Source: Artemia franciscana
Taxonomy: Eukaryota > Arthropoda > Branchiopoda > Anostraca > Artemiidae
Assembly (NCBI RefSeq): GCF_032884065.1
Contig: NW_027062917.1
Coordinates: 1 to 64,000 of the forward strand
Reading direction: 5' to 3'
Length of the DNA stretch: 64,000 bases
Shown here: piece after piece, positions 35,503-46,500 of the stretch
How positions within the stretch are numbered: the stretch's first letter is position 1
How the letters are laid out: every line of letters starts with the position of its first letter
Notes under the pieces: generated by a model
What the model was told of the DNA's origin: nothing
What the model saw: the letters and a program-made list of their open reading frames with translations, nothing else
The model's database searches: none
Program-made: the position numbers and the translations under genes

Positions 35503-37931
35503 GTAAGTGTCTTCTTTTTCAAAAGTATTTGCCTGCTTTTTGATTTGTTTTCTTTTTGCAGCTATGGCAACACCGTACCAAGTAACCAGTCCTCTCCCTT
35601 GCTTGTAACGAATCGATTTCTCTTTGTGATGATAATATTACATCTAAACTGCGTAGAAAAATGTCATTTCAACACGTTGAAAGAATATTGATGCGATACC
35701 CTTTTTTTGCTTGTTGATGATGCGTTTTTTTTCTAACTAACTTTTGTTGGCTAATTGTCTTTTAAGCTTAAACTGTTTTTGTCAAATTGCCAAATGGTCT
35801 TTTAATCATAATTACACACAGGGAAGAAAGGATTTTCGTTCCTGTTGGGGAAATTGAAAAATACTAGCCTAAAATGCACCACATTTGTTATATTTTGGAC
35901 ATCCTCAACTCTAATTTTGTATATCCTCGGCTCAATTTTGTATTGCTTTCGTGTATTGCATTTCATTAAATACTTTTAACATTTTTTTTTCGAATTAACC
36001 ATAGAGCTTTCATTCACTGATGTGTGCATATTTTTTTTTTGGGAGCGAGGGGGATACAACAAAAAACTTCTGCCACAATGAGTAATTCCGAATCTGAGGT
36101 TCTCACTTCACTGCTGTCAAACAGGAATGCCTTGCTCTAAAAGCTCAGGACTTACTGATTTGTCAGCAAACCAATTGCGTTGTGAAACCCCTAGTTATTT
36201 TTGCTCAAGGCTTTTATACAATCTTCAGGGGCCTCTACAATTTCGGTCAGCAGAGGATTTATGAAAAATGTTCAGAAGATTTTTTCTAAGTCCTGACATA
36301 TTTTGGTCGTTTTTTACACCGGAAATTGGTAGTAAGCCAATTTTCAGGAAGTTTTTGTGCCGTTTATGACAAAAATTTAGAGATAAATGAATGTATAAAC
36401 TGTTATTTCTCATTTAATAACATACTATATTAAATGATTTTTTTCAGCTTCCTACTTTTCAGACAAAAAAGAGTATCCTAAATTTTCAGTTTTTGACTTA
36501 ACATTAAGCCCAGTTATTGGGTGGGCAAGGGGGTATCCAAGGTTTTGTTTGGGGTGGAGGTTGCAAAACAGATGAAAAAAAGTTAATATGCATTTTTTTA
36601 CTTTATTTACGAGTTTGAAAAAAATTCCGGGGGTGGGTCTCAAATCTGGTAATCCCTACGGTCAATATACAGTTGACCCTATAGGTCAACGTTGTTTAAC
36701 ATCTTGATGACGCACTCACCTAGAATGGCGGAAGTTTGTTTACGATTCAGTTTTCGGAATGATAAAGCTTCTTTCACTAGTATAATTAATTATATATACA
36801 AATATTGTGATGTGCGCTTGAGATAATTGGTTAATATTCTTCGTCAGTTTAGCATTGAAAGAATCCTGTGTTTTCGATGTTATGATGATATCGCAATTGT
36901 AGCATAGCTGCACACAGAGGAGGTATTTTGGGAAAACACCTTTCTTTCATTAAAAAAAAAATCGAAAAAACTGCCCCCTTCACTCTAGATGTGACAAATA
37001 GCGTTTTTCATATGCTTATTTTTTAAAGAATCCTTGCCCCCCCCCCCCCACACCTTGGACATTTCTGTAAATTGGAGCCCCTGGATCCCTCTTGAAAAAT
37101 AACAGCCTAAAAATGTGCTTTCGGGGGTTAACCTTCCTCCTCTTGGATTTGGACTTCAATGCTCCTATGAATTTTAAGGCTTAAACTATTTCAGATTGTC
37201 AACATTTGGATTTTTGTAATATTCTCTTTTACAACCCAATCAGTCCCGTTATTATTTTTATTGTTATTGTTTTTGTATTTTGGTCGAGAGACTATTTGAA
37301 AATAGACATAGCCTTATTTTCAACGGAGGCATTATTAAGTTGAATTTTATTTAATCAAGAATACTCGTTATGCTGGCCGTCGTATCAACATTCTCGTCAA
37401 AAATCTCGTATTTTCGAAGAAGCAAAAACGCTCTATTGGTGTCATTTTCTTTGGACAAGAACTTGAATTAATCGGAATGGAAGATGTAAATTTTTGATAC
37501 ATGAAAAAAAATGGAAATCTATAAATACATTAATATATAAAACATAAATATAAAAAGGTAGAATGGTCAAATGGATATGATATACCACTCTCATATGTTT
37601 ACCGATAAAAAATTATTGTTAATTTCGTGTTGTTGCTAAACTACCAGTGGTTTAATTCTTCCGAAAAACGTAGATATTGGGGTTGTACCATTTTGATGTG
37701 GCTTAGAGAATTTGCAACCAGAGAACGATATTGTTCTTGGAAACTCATTATGAGAAAAGCGCCATTTTAAAGATTTTGAATAGTCCTTTTAGAACGCTCC
37801 AATAGTTGCAAAAAGGTGTATCAGCTTAATTTTATTCGGCTGTTGATAGTAGTAAAAAAACAATCAGGATAGGAAAATTCCATTCATGGGAATTTGCTCT
37901 CAGGAAAATCACTGATGCGTGGATTAGGATA
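35503..37931. other. Probable 14-3-3 intron 3, no exon seen
   Basis: AT-rich, with a C run at 37030-37040 and several T and A runs. Searched by eye for the missing 14-3-3 segments with no match. Confidence 0.5.
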
Positions 37932-38640
37932 AAGCCTCTTTCACATTGGCTTGTTGACCATTCATGCTGTGCTATGCAAGCTTTACGTTACACTTCTGGC
38001 GGTGCAACACAGCTCGCGCAGCGGAATATAAGGCTGCTTAAGAATAGAGCCAAGCTATCGCTGCGTTTCGTTGGCAGCGATTAAGGCAATGTAATTCGTA
38101 ATATTTATAGAGGTTTTTGAAGAACGATTCATGAATTTAGAGCTAGAGTAATCTTGATAATATCTTCCTAGTTATCACAATAAATACAAGGCCCATGCAA
38201 CTAGTGTATGCTGTGGGTAATCAGTGATATTGTCAACAAAGAAGTCAGCAAAAGTATGGCCAGTAAGACCAATTTGAACGTTAATTTACTTTGTAAGATC
38301 CAGTTTACTCTTAGCTGCAGGTTTTTTCGTATAATAAGCGAGTGCTATTTTTTTTTTTTTTTTTTAAACTGGGCTATTGAAAACACCGAACGAGTGTTTC
38401 CATTTTGATCATCAACCAAACATAGTTCAACTAGTTGAGCAACTGAACTCCTGATTAAACCAAAAATTAATGATAGAAAGTTGACAGAAATGACAGAAAT
38501 GCAAATGAGACAGAACATGTTTCACACTGTGACCAGTATGAAAACTTTTCGCCTCGATGTGAAACACTTCTACGTAACTGCAACTGGATCGTAGCGCAAA
38601 TAAAACGCGTCGCATCGACATACCAATGTGAAAGAGACTT
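37932..38640. mobile_element. Candidate TIR-bounded non-autonomous DNA transposon
   Basis: 'gcctctttcacattgg' at about 37933-37948 is mirrored by 'ccaatgtgaaagagac' at about 38623-38638, giving terminal inverted repeats of about 14-16 bp around 700 bp. Further 'ttcacactg' and 'gatgtgaaac' motifs lie just inside the right end. No transposase. The TIRs are plausible, but I cannot see a convincing target duplication, so boundaries and superfamily are uncertain. Confidence 0.45.
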
Positions 38641-39119
38641 GAAATTGAATTTTCCGTTGCTGAGCAGCAAAGGGCCGTAGAAGCGGAAAAAATTGCGCTA
38701 TATCAACGAAGATCTCTAAAAATATTTGTTTCTTACGGGATAGTATAGTTTTGCTATCATGCACTGCAAACTCTTAACCCAACTGTTATTTAAGTGTGTC
38801 AAGGCATGAACGTGATGGCCTTAGCATGCTGAAGCGATAATATTTCAGTTCACAATGTGAATTTAATGAGCGAAACTTCAAAATCCAACTGTGATTAATG
38901 TACATCAGTCTTCATTATTTACCGTAAAGCATATAATTAAAAAAAAAATCTTTTTTTCTGATTCTGAAGAAAGTGACAAATTTAAATTAATTCCCAATCG
39001 GTATTGATTTCGCCTATAACCAATTCGATGGTTGTATTATTATCTTGTTAGTCCTACAAGAAACATTCCCATTTTCTGAGAGACTTCTGTTGTTGCTGTG
39101 TGCTACTCTTAACCCTGAA

Positions 39120-39640
39120 AGTAGGCTAGCCTAAGCAAATTTTGGGTGAAATTCTAGTTAAGCTACTTTTTGACTGTCTTTGAAAGGGGTTAGGCTAGGA
39201 GAATGAAACATTAAGGGATGGATCTACAGACCAAAATGTGACCCAGGAAGTATTTTGGGGTAGGCCTTAGAGTAGCCTATGGTAGAATGCTTCTTTTTTT
39301 GGGAAACTTATTCTCTTTAATACTCTAGAAAAATAACAATGTGCTTTTTGGATTCTCCCTATTTTATTGCAGGATGACACAATTTTAAAGTTAAATACTT
39401 TTTAAATAGGCTGTATCTAAAGTGCTTAGAGATTGCAAAGTAAAAACAGTAAAATTCTAGTTTAGTGACTTCCTGCTATCTTGGAAAGGGGTTAAGTTAG
39501 GAAAATGAAACTTTCAGGGATAGGTCAACAGGCTAAAGTAGCCTATATCCTGGGAAGGTATTTTGAAGTACCTAGGCAACCTCTACTCCCCCTGACCTTT
39601 AAAAAAATGTATGTTATAAAAATGAAACCTTGCAATATAG
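39120..39640 (+). repeat. Family A copies (two, forward)
   Basis: Two forward copies, at about 39140-39270 and 39455-39620, each with 'attctagtt', 'aaaggggttaggctagga' or a close variant, 'gggatgg(a)t' and 'cctgggaaggtattttgaag'. Same family as the 2.0-4.3 kb cluster, 35 kb away. Confidence 0.7.
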
Positions 39641-39664
39641 GCTAGATCTTCTGCTTGAATGAAT

Positions 39665-40559
39665 AGGCTAGATCAGGAAGGGTTCCAATTCTTTTCCTAG
39701 TGATAACAGTTGCCTTTGTCTTTGTTGCAGAAAACTTTAGGTCAGCTTCTTTGGACCATTTTTCTAATTTTGCAATGACCTGGGTTATTAGGGTCTTGAT
39801 AGGTGTCACATGCCATTACCCATTGCAGTTTAGTCATCTGCAAAAATATCTCCTCCATAATCCTTCAAGTTGATAGGAATATTGTATGATCCAATGTTGT
39901 ACCTTTCAGGCCTCAATGCGGATCCTTGAGGGATTCCTCTTTCAGGAAACACTGTTATATTTGAAACTGTTCTACCAACTCACACTTTATCTTTTCTTCC
40001 TATTAAATAATCATTGGAAAATGCTAACATTTGCTGTTTTATGTCAGCTGTTATTAGGCCTCCAACCATTTTTCTATGAAGCATATTATCAAAAGCACCT
40101 TCAATGTCAATTAAAATCACTGCTAAAATCCACCCATTTTACAAAGTATATAATGCCTCCTGTTTGAGGCACACAAGACTGTCTTCTGCACTTCTATTTT
40201 TTCTGAAACCAAACTGAATGTCTTCCAGAATTTTCCTCTGTTGTATCACAGCTTCTAGTCTCTTCTTCACCATCCTTTCCATACCTTTCCCCAAAAGAGT
40301 GAGAAGGGTAATGTATCTGTAGTTTTCAGTCTTTGATAGGTCTTTGCCAGGCTTTGCTAGCATTACTGCTTCACCATAGTTCCAAATATCAGGAAATTTT
40401 TCCTCCCTCCATACACCATTAATTAATTCTAGTGGTACATTGATCCACAATTTGGGGAGTGACTTCACAAACTGTAGCACAATTTTGTCTGGTCCAGGAG
40501 ATGTATCAGGAAGCTTATTAATTACATTCATTAATTCCTGTTCAAGGAATGGTGTATTG
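39665..40559 (-). pseudogene. LINE reverse transcriptase, downstream part (split by the hAT insertion)
   Basis: The minus strand from 40559 reads NTPFLEQELMNVINKLPDTS, PGPDKIVLQFVKSLPKLW, VWREEKFPDIWNYGEAVMLA, KPGKDLSKTENYRYITLLT, LGKGMERMVKKRLEAVI and FGFRKNRSAEDSLVCLKQEA, RT blocks 0-3 of a jockey/CR1-like element. It then continues with many breaks to a C-terminal part near 39690-39790 resembling 'L..LEKW...ADLKFSATKTKA'. The upstream part of the same gene is at 43329-43530. Dead copy. Confidence 0.8.
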
Positions 40560-43320
40560 CTGGGCTTCTTAAACTTTTTTATATAGCAACCTCCTTCAAG
40601 CTTAGGAAATTTTAAACAACCCCCTCCTCCATATAATGAAATATATATTAACCATTGATGTAGATGTAATATTGCACTATTTTACAGTGTAAATAAAATA
40701 AGGATTAAAGAATACGTACCCATTCATTTCACATATATATAATTGGAAACGTTGATGGGATATTGGTTGTAATAAAACACACTAAATAGAATGACATAAA
40801 ACTATATGTATATTTATTCAATAGAAAAAATAAACTTTTGTAACAATTTTTTTATAAGAAAACATAAAACTATATCTATATATTCAATAGAAAAAATATA
40901 CTTTTGTAACAATTTTTTTAATAAAAATATATTATTAACTTCAAACAATATTAATATGACGGATGTGATTGTTTATTTTTACACAAATAATTAAATCTAG
41001 GCTCAATTTGAGTTAGTGCAGATCATAATAAATTTTCAACCTTTATTAAAGTTGAACGGTATTTTGATTTTATGTAAGTTAATGTGGAAAAGGCTGATTC
41101 ACATAAATATGTTGTACAAAATGGCAGTAATTTGTTCATTGCCATTTCCAATAGTAGGGGATATTCTGATTTGATTTCTATCCAAAATACATGCACAGGC
41201 ACTTGAGAAAATCTGAGTTGCAAGGTAGTATCACTTGTTAATGTGGTACTGCAAATTCTTCTTGTGCTTTTAAGTTTGAAAAATTAATTTCTTCCATTTC
41301 AATTGAAAATGGATTGCAAATCCATTGTTGTGTATCAATATCATTGGGAAAATACCTATGCATGTAAACTTCCATATCCTTCAAATGATTAACTATAATT
41401 TTTGTTATAGGAGTATCTTTTTTTTGGAAATATTGTTACTAATTATATACTTGTCAGTAAATGGAAGCATTTTGAGCAATCCACTTTCCACTCTATTCTT
41501 CCATATAAGAATTGTTTTTAACAAAGGCCTCAAGTTTATTTTTTAACATAAACATATTAATGCAGACTCCCTGCATTGATAAATTCATATCATTGATTTT
41601 ATCAAAAATATCTGCCAAATAGCACAGCTTGAGAACCCATAAATTATTGGGAAAATAATTGGCCAAATTAGAATTTTGCTCTGTTAGAAATATAAGAACT
41701 TCATCTTTTTAAGTTAATAATTGTTTCAAACTTTGACCTCTTGATAGCCACCTAACTTCAGCATGTAGCAATAAACTTGTATAATCCAAATCCATATCAA
41801 TACACAAATTTTTAAACAATCAACTATTAAGTGCTCAACTTTTAATAAAGTTAATGATATTGACTGCATCAAAAAACACAGTGTTTAATTCTGGTACAAT
41901 TTTTTTATGCAACCTAACCTGTAAATGTGATATGATCATTTCCAGCTTTAACAAATGCTGTAAAACCAAGATCTTGTCCAGTCATTGCTGCTGCACCATC
42001 CATGCACACACCAACACAATTTTTCCAATTTAATCCTTCTTTTTCAAAAAACTCGTATCTTTTCCACAAGTATGACCTTCCAGAGGATGACAAAACAGTA
42101 TATCTTCATGAATGCTTCCCTCATAAATATATCCTACAAAAAGTAACAACTGTGCCATTTTTGAAATGTCTGTCAACTCGTCCAGTTGTATTGCAAACTT
42201 TGAGCTGTCTTTAAGCCTTATAAGAAGCTGTTGAAATTGATCATTGCTAATGTCTGAAATTCTTTTGGAAACAGTGTCATTTGCTAATGGAATTTTACTA
42301 ATTTCAGCAGCATACTGTTTTCCATGAACAATTTCAGACATTCTTATAGCTGCAGGTAGTAAAAGTTGCTCTCCAATAGTAAAAGGTTTTTTCGTTTTTG
42401 CTATCAAATACGAAACTTCATACGATGCCAATAGATATTTATCATTCAAAGTAACATACTTCTCCAAAGTGTTCTTTTCTTTATTTGATGTTTGCAAAAG
42501 ATGCTCAAAATATTCTATTGGCTTTTTTGATAACGTTGCATGTTTAGTATTCAAATGTTGTTGCAGTTTTGACGGTTTCATGCTTTCTGCAGCCAAAACT
42601 TCTTTGCAAATTAAGCACACTGGTTGTTCTTCATTGTTGTGAGAAGAGCATGTGAAGCCATACTGCAAATATGATTCGTCACCTTTTTTTATTTTTGCTA
42701 CAAGTCAGATTTGAAGCACTGCAACTTGGTTGTGACGGCATGGCAGACTTATTAGTTGGAATTTTAATTAGCCATTTATCCATGATGGTTAAATAATAAT
42801 AAATAATTAAACAAAATGTAGTTGAACTTTAACATAATAAGTAAAAACACCAACTGAAAATTACACAGTAAATACACACATGTCACTACGAAGACAAAGC
42901 TGAGTCCAAACTGAAGTACAAGCAATATGTGTAAGCTGTAAGGCAACATGGCGTCTGGGTACTTATAATCACTAAGTTATCTTGCAAACACTGACGCCGG
43001 CGGCCAGACATCAATGTTGAAGGTTCAGTTGAAAATCAAGGAGCGCATTCCATTTATTATTTTAAATGCTACTTCCATATTTTCATTTATAGGCCCTACA
43101 TAACAGTTTTGCATTGCCACTTTTTTCAAAAAAAAAAGTTATAATAAAACTACAATAGTATTTTGTATGATTTTCATTGGTATTTATATTTTTACATAGT
43201 GTGTATACTAATTTTAAAATTTTATTTATAATGATTGAAAACGTATCAGATCTTTGCAACCCCCTTTCAGTAGTCTTGCAACCCCCCTGGGGGTCACGAC
43301 CCACAGTTTAAGAAGCCCTG
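40560..43320 (-). mobile_element. hAT transposon (ZBED-type), full length, with TIRs and 8-bp duplication
   Basis: The left end starts ctgggcttcttaaac (40560) and the right end finishes gtttaagaagccctg (43320), so the TIRs are CAGGGCTTCTTAAAC with one mismatch. Flanking 8-bp duplications are gtgtattg (40552-40559) and gtctattg (43321-43328), one difference. The CAGGGxTT-type end and 8-bp duplication are hAT hallmarks. It is inserted in a LINE reverse-transcriptase gene. An internal ~67-bp direct duplication lies at about 40797-40930. The transposase is on the minus strand. Confidence 0.9.
40951..42783 (-). pseudogene. hAT transposase, ZBED5/SCAND3-like, broken
   Basis: From ATG at 42783 (MDKWLIKIPTNKSA) a frame shift near 42690 leads into YLQYGFTCSSHNNEEQPVCL and ICKEVLAAESMKPSKLQQHL, a BED zinc finger (C..C...H..H). 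The catalytic parts AIQLDELTDIS (first Asp) and CMDGAAAMTGQD (second Asp) follow, then HAEVRWLSRG, and the C-terminal dimerisation region EYPLLLEMAMNKLLPFCTTY, LCESAFSTLTYIKSKYRSTL and, past an in-frame TGA at 41023, ALTQIEPRFNYLCKNKQSHP before the natural stop at 40951. Several further frame breaks lie between 41300 and 42030. About 610 codons, the usual length. Many substitutions mark it as older than the pogo copy. Confidence 0.85.
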
Positions 43321-43328
43321 GTCTATTG

Positions 43329-43530
43329 TATGGTTTGTCTTGTCCTTGTGTTCCAAGGTCACTTACTTTTGTGTCCATATCAGTCTTCTTCTGTATATCC
43401 AGATCTCCCTGGCCGATCATAGAGCTCATGAATTTGGCAGCTGCATTAGCTTTTTGATCATCAGTCACAAGAAGTTTATTATCAGATCCAATAGGTGGCT
43501 TGCTCTATTGCATCTGAGTTTACTGCATCT
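43329..43530 (-). pseudogene. LINE reverse-transcriptase gene, upstream part (split by the hAT insertion)
   Basis: Reads IGSDNKLLVTDDQKANAAAK, FMSSMIGQGDLDIQKKTDMD and TKVSDLGTQGQDKPYN up to the hAT right flank; the coding sense continues on the far side of the hAT as TPFLEQELMNVINK at 40559 and below. The block matches the region between endonuclease and RT in jockey/CR1-like LINEs ('D...KA..F...F'). Confidence 0.7.
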
Positions 43531-43739
43531 CTAGTCCTAGGCTATTTCTGTTGTGCTTAGAGATAGAAAAATAAAAGCAATAGAACACTTTTTGGTACTT
43601 CCTTGTTAGCTAGTACATACTCGAGAATATGCATTACTAGGCCTATGAAGATCAAACAATAATTGGTTTTCACAGTCTAGGTTATACCAGACAATTACCT
43701 TTGGCCTGGTGGAAAACTGAAGGCTAGATATTTGCACAC

Positions 43740-43870
43740 TAAGGGGGAGGGTGGAGGTAAAGTATATTGGGTCCAACAATTCTTACTTCATATGCAGAAA
43801 AGTACCTAACACTTTAGGCATGCAGACCCAATATACTTAACCCCCCCCCCTAATTTGCAAATATATAGCC
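43740..43870. repeat. Short foldback around an AT-rich loop
   Basis: gtaaagtatattgggtc (about 43758-43774) is mirrored by gacccaatatacttaac (about 43826-43842). The arms are 17 bp with one mismatch and the loop about 50 bp. It may be a small MITE or a chance hairpin. Confidence 0.45.
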
Positions 43871-44049
43871 CAAATTTGTTTTTAAAGTATTATATTTTCA
43901 TTGTACTTAGATATATTAAATTATGATTAACTTAACATTAATTCTTGAGTTTATAGCTACTACCTAACAAGGAAGTAGGCTCTCCCCCTGCACATATCCT
44001 GGCCAGTAATCATCTAAGTGAGCCAAATTCTCATGAGTAAGTAATTCAT

Positions 44050-44960
44050 AAGTCTGTAGATGGGAAAGTTTCAATAGATTTGAAGTAAAATATGAATTGC
44101 TTAAATTAGCCAATTGAATAAGATAATTAATTAAAAGAAAAATTAGCTAAGGCATATTTTTAGAATGATGCTTGCATATAGATTATTCTATATTAATAGG
44201 TTTTCATCTTGAATAAAAAAAAAAACTATATTCTGTCAATGTCCTGCCTAGAGCCATGTTTTTGTTTTATTCTCCCCGCCCCAGAAAAACCAAACTCATA
44301 TTTGGTTATTAACTTTAGATAAGCAGTAAGTTCCTTATGTAGTTATCATTAAAAATATATTCCCTTTAGCATTTTCATTAAATAAAATTAACAAAAACAA
44401 GAGGATTACCCCTCAATAGATTTAAAAAAATTAATTTCACTCCACACCCCTTTCTGTCCCAAGAATTAATATCAGTCTTAAACTAAAAGACAGTATTACT
44501 TTGTTGGGGAATCTGTTCCAACACTTTTCATTATGAAGCCCCAGAAAAATTTCAAACAGCCTCCTACTTGCAGGATTTTACTTTTGAGTGAGCTTATTGA
44601 TGCAAGATTGCCATAGAACCTGTGAAGTATTACACTTCATCAATTGTTTTTACTTCTTGAAGTTGTATTCTTTTTTTTTTCTTTTTAATACACATAACTG
44701 AAAGTTTGAACAAAGAGAAAATGGAAAAACAAAGACAACTGACCTGTTGCCAGGAAAAATTATTTCCTTCCTAGGTTTGTGAGTATGATGATTCTTTGGG
44801 TGATTTGGCAACTGTTTCTTGTTCATGTGCAAAGGAATGTTTTGACCATGAGTGACAATCCAAATCCCTTCCCACTCTGGTCCTTTTTTACCCTATAAAA
44901 GTTCCTTTACATGTTGTCAAGTCCCTTTTTAAATGAAAAGGAACCATTCTGAGCCTTGGC
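44050..44960. repeat. Duplicated segment, copy 1
   Basis: 44057-44275 and 44655-44960 match 45754-45985 and 46015-46300 in the same order and orientation ('caatagatttgaa', 'aaatatgaattgcttaaatt', 'gaatgatgcttgcata', 'gaaagtttgaacaaa'). About 370 bp (44280-44650) present here is absent from copy 2. The duplicated block carries the LINE tail described next. Confidence 0.65.
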
Positions 44961-45165
44961 AATAGCTTTGAAGTGCCAGTATAAAGAGTGACATGATCAT
45001 TTTCCAGTTGAAAAACATCATCTATATAGATATTGAATATGGTAGATCTCAAGAAGATGCCCTGCAGAACATCACTGATGACTTTGCATCTCTCTAGAGA
45101 GAGACAGTATTGAGTTTTCCACAGTAGTAAAAAGCCTCACTATTTATAAAAAGCTATTCTATCTG
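44655..45165 (-). pseudogene. CR1-like LINE reverse-transcriptase fragment i
   Basis: On the minus strand the order is RT block with FNIYIDDVFQLENDHVTLYA (YADD box decayed), then the thumb/C-terminal part with KGPEW-type residues and HMNKKQLPNHPKNHHTHKPR. Multiple breaks. Overlaps in content with fragments ii and iii. Confidence 0.6.
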
Positions 45166-45179
45166 TACACAAATCTTCG

Positions 45180-45665
45180 AAGGCTTGTGGTCTCTTTTTT
45201 TACCCTGTAAAAGTCCTTTGAAAGGTTGTCAAGTCCCTTTTCTAATGAAAAGGAATGATTCTTAGCCCTGACAACAACTTTGATGTACCAGCATAAAGAG
45301 TGACATGATTTGATGCCAGTTAAAAAATATCTACTGAATAGATATTGAACAAGATGGATCCTAAGAAAATACCCTGCAGAACACCACTGGTGACATCACA
45401 TCTCTCTAGAAAGAGAGAAAAACAGTATTGATTTTTCTACATTAGTGAAGAGCCTCACTTTGTGCATTCTATCTGTAACAAAAGCTACAAAGTCCACATT
45501 GATTCCACAAAAGATGAGTTCCTTTTTCAGGCATGGATGAGGAAATTTGTCAAATTTCACAAGATAAGGCAGAAGGACATCTACAGATAGGCCCTTATTA
45601 ATCAGACCTGTTATTGCATAATAAGCCTCCTGCAAATTTATTTTTACTGAGTTTTCTGACTGAGC
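45180..45665 (-). pseudogene. CR1-like LINE reverse-transcriptase fragment ii
   Basis: Minus strand: MQEAYYAITGLINKGLSVDV, LLPYLVKFDKFPHPCLKKEL (block A, normally 'LLDLAKAFDKVPH'), FVTDRMHKVRLFTNVEKSI, and decayed downstream blocks equivalent to 'S.VLQG...GPILF.IY'. It extends further upstream in the gene than fragment i and shares the ~280 bp at 45195-45480 with 44880-45165. Confidence 0.65.
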
Positions 45666-45753
45666 AATAATATTCCATTAAGTTTGAGTTGCTTGATGAC
45701 AGAGTCATTTAATAATCTTACCAGAGTCTTAATAATCTCATACTCTGAAGATG

Positions 45754-46300
45754 AGAAGGTTTCAATAGATTTGAAACAAAATATGAATTGCTTAAATTAG
45801 CTAATTGAATAAGATGATTAATTAAAAGGAAAATTAGCTAAGGGGTATTTTTAGAATGATGCTTGCATAAAAATTATTCTATATTTACTGATTTTCATCT
45901 TGAATAAAAGATGAATTTTATATGTAAATAACTATGTTCTGCCAATGTCTTGCCTAGAGCCATGTTTTTTGTTTTATTCTCCCCCACCCGAGCAAAATTT
46001 CTTGAAGTTGCATTTCTTTTTTGTTTTAAATACACATAACTGAAAGTTTGAACAAAAAGAAAATGGAAAAACAAAGACAGCTGTCCTGTTACCAGGAAAA
46101 ATTACTTGCTTTTATGGCTTGTGAATAGGATAATTTTTTGGGTGGTTTAGACACTGTATCTTGTTCATGTGCAAAGGAATGTTTTGGTCATGAATGGCAA
46201 TCAAAATCTCTTCCCACTCTGGTCCCTTTTTTACCCTGTAAAAGTTTCTTGACAGGTTGTCAAGTCCATTTTCGAATGAACAGGAATCATTCTGAGATTC
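45754..46300. repeat. Duplicated segment, copy 2
   Basis: Second copy of the block at 44050-44960, shorter by the 370 bp noted there. Confidence 0.6.
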
Positions 46301-46410
46301 CTTGAAGAACACCACCAGTGACTCCACATCTCTAGAGTGATAGAAAGATGGTATTGATTTTTCTACATTAGTAAAAAGCCTCACTTTGTGTATTCTATCT
46401 GTAAGAAAAG
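46020..46410 (-). pseudogene. CR1-like LINE reverse-transcriptase fragment iii
   Basis: Minus strand: RLFTNVEKSIPSFYHSRDVE, SCSFENGLDNLSRNFYRVKK and GPEWEEILIAIHDQNIPLHM followed by NKIQCLNHPKNYPIHKP. This C-terminal part is better preserved than in fragment i. An internal deletion joins block A to the thumb, removing the YADD region. Confidence 0.65.
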
Positions 46411-46500
46411 CTATTGGATTGTGGATTGGTGTGGGCTGGTCTGTAGTAGTAAAATTTCCTAGTGAGATTTCTCAGTTTATCTATTGCTCTTTTTAACTTG

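Noticed and set aside
35564-35610. tttttgcag followed by ctatggcaac as the next 14-3-3 exon
   Set aside because: The joined frame reads TMATPYQVTSPLPCL and stops. No similarity to the expected helix 7 region.
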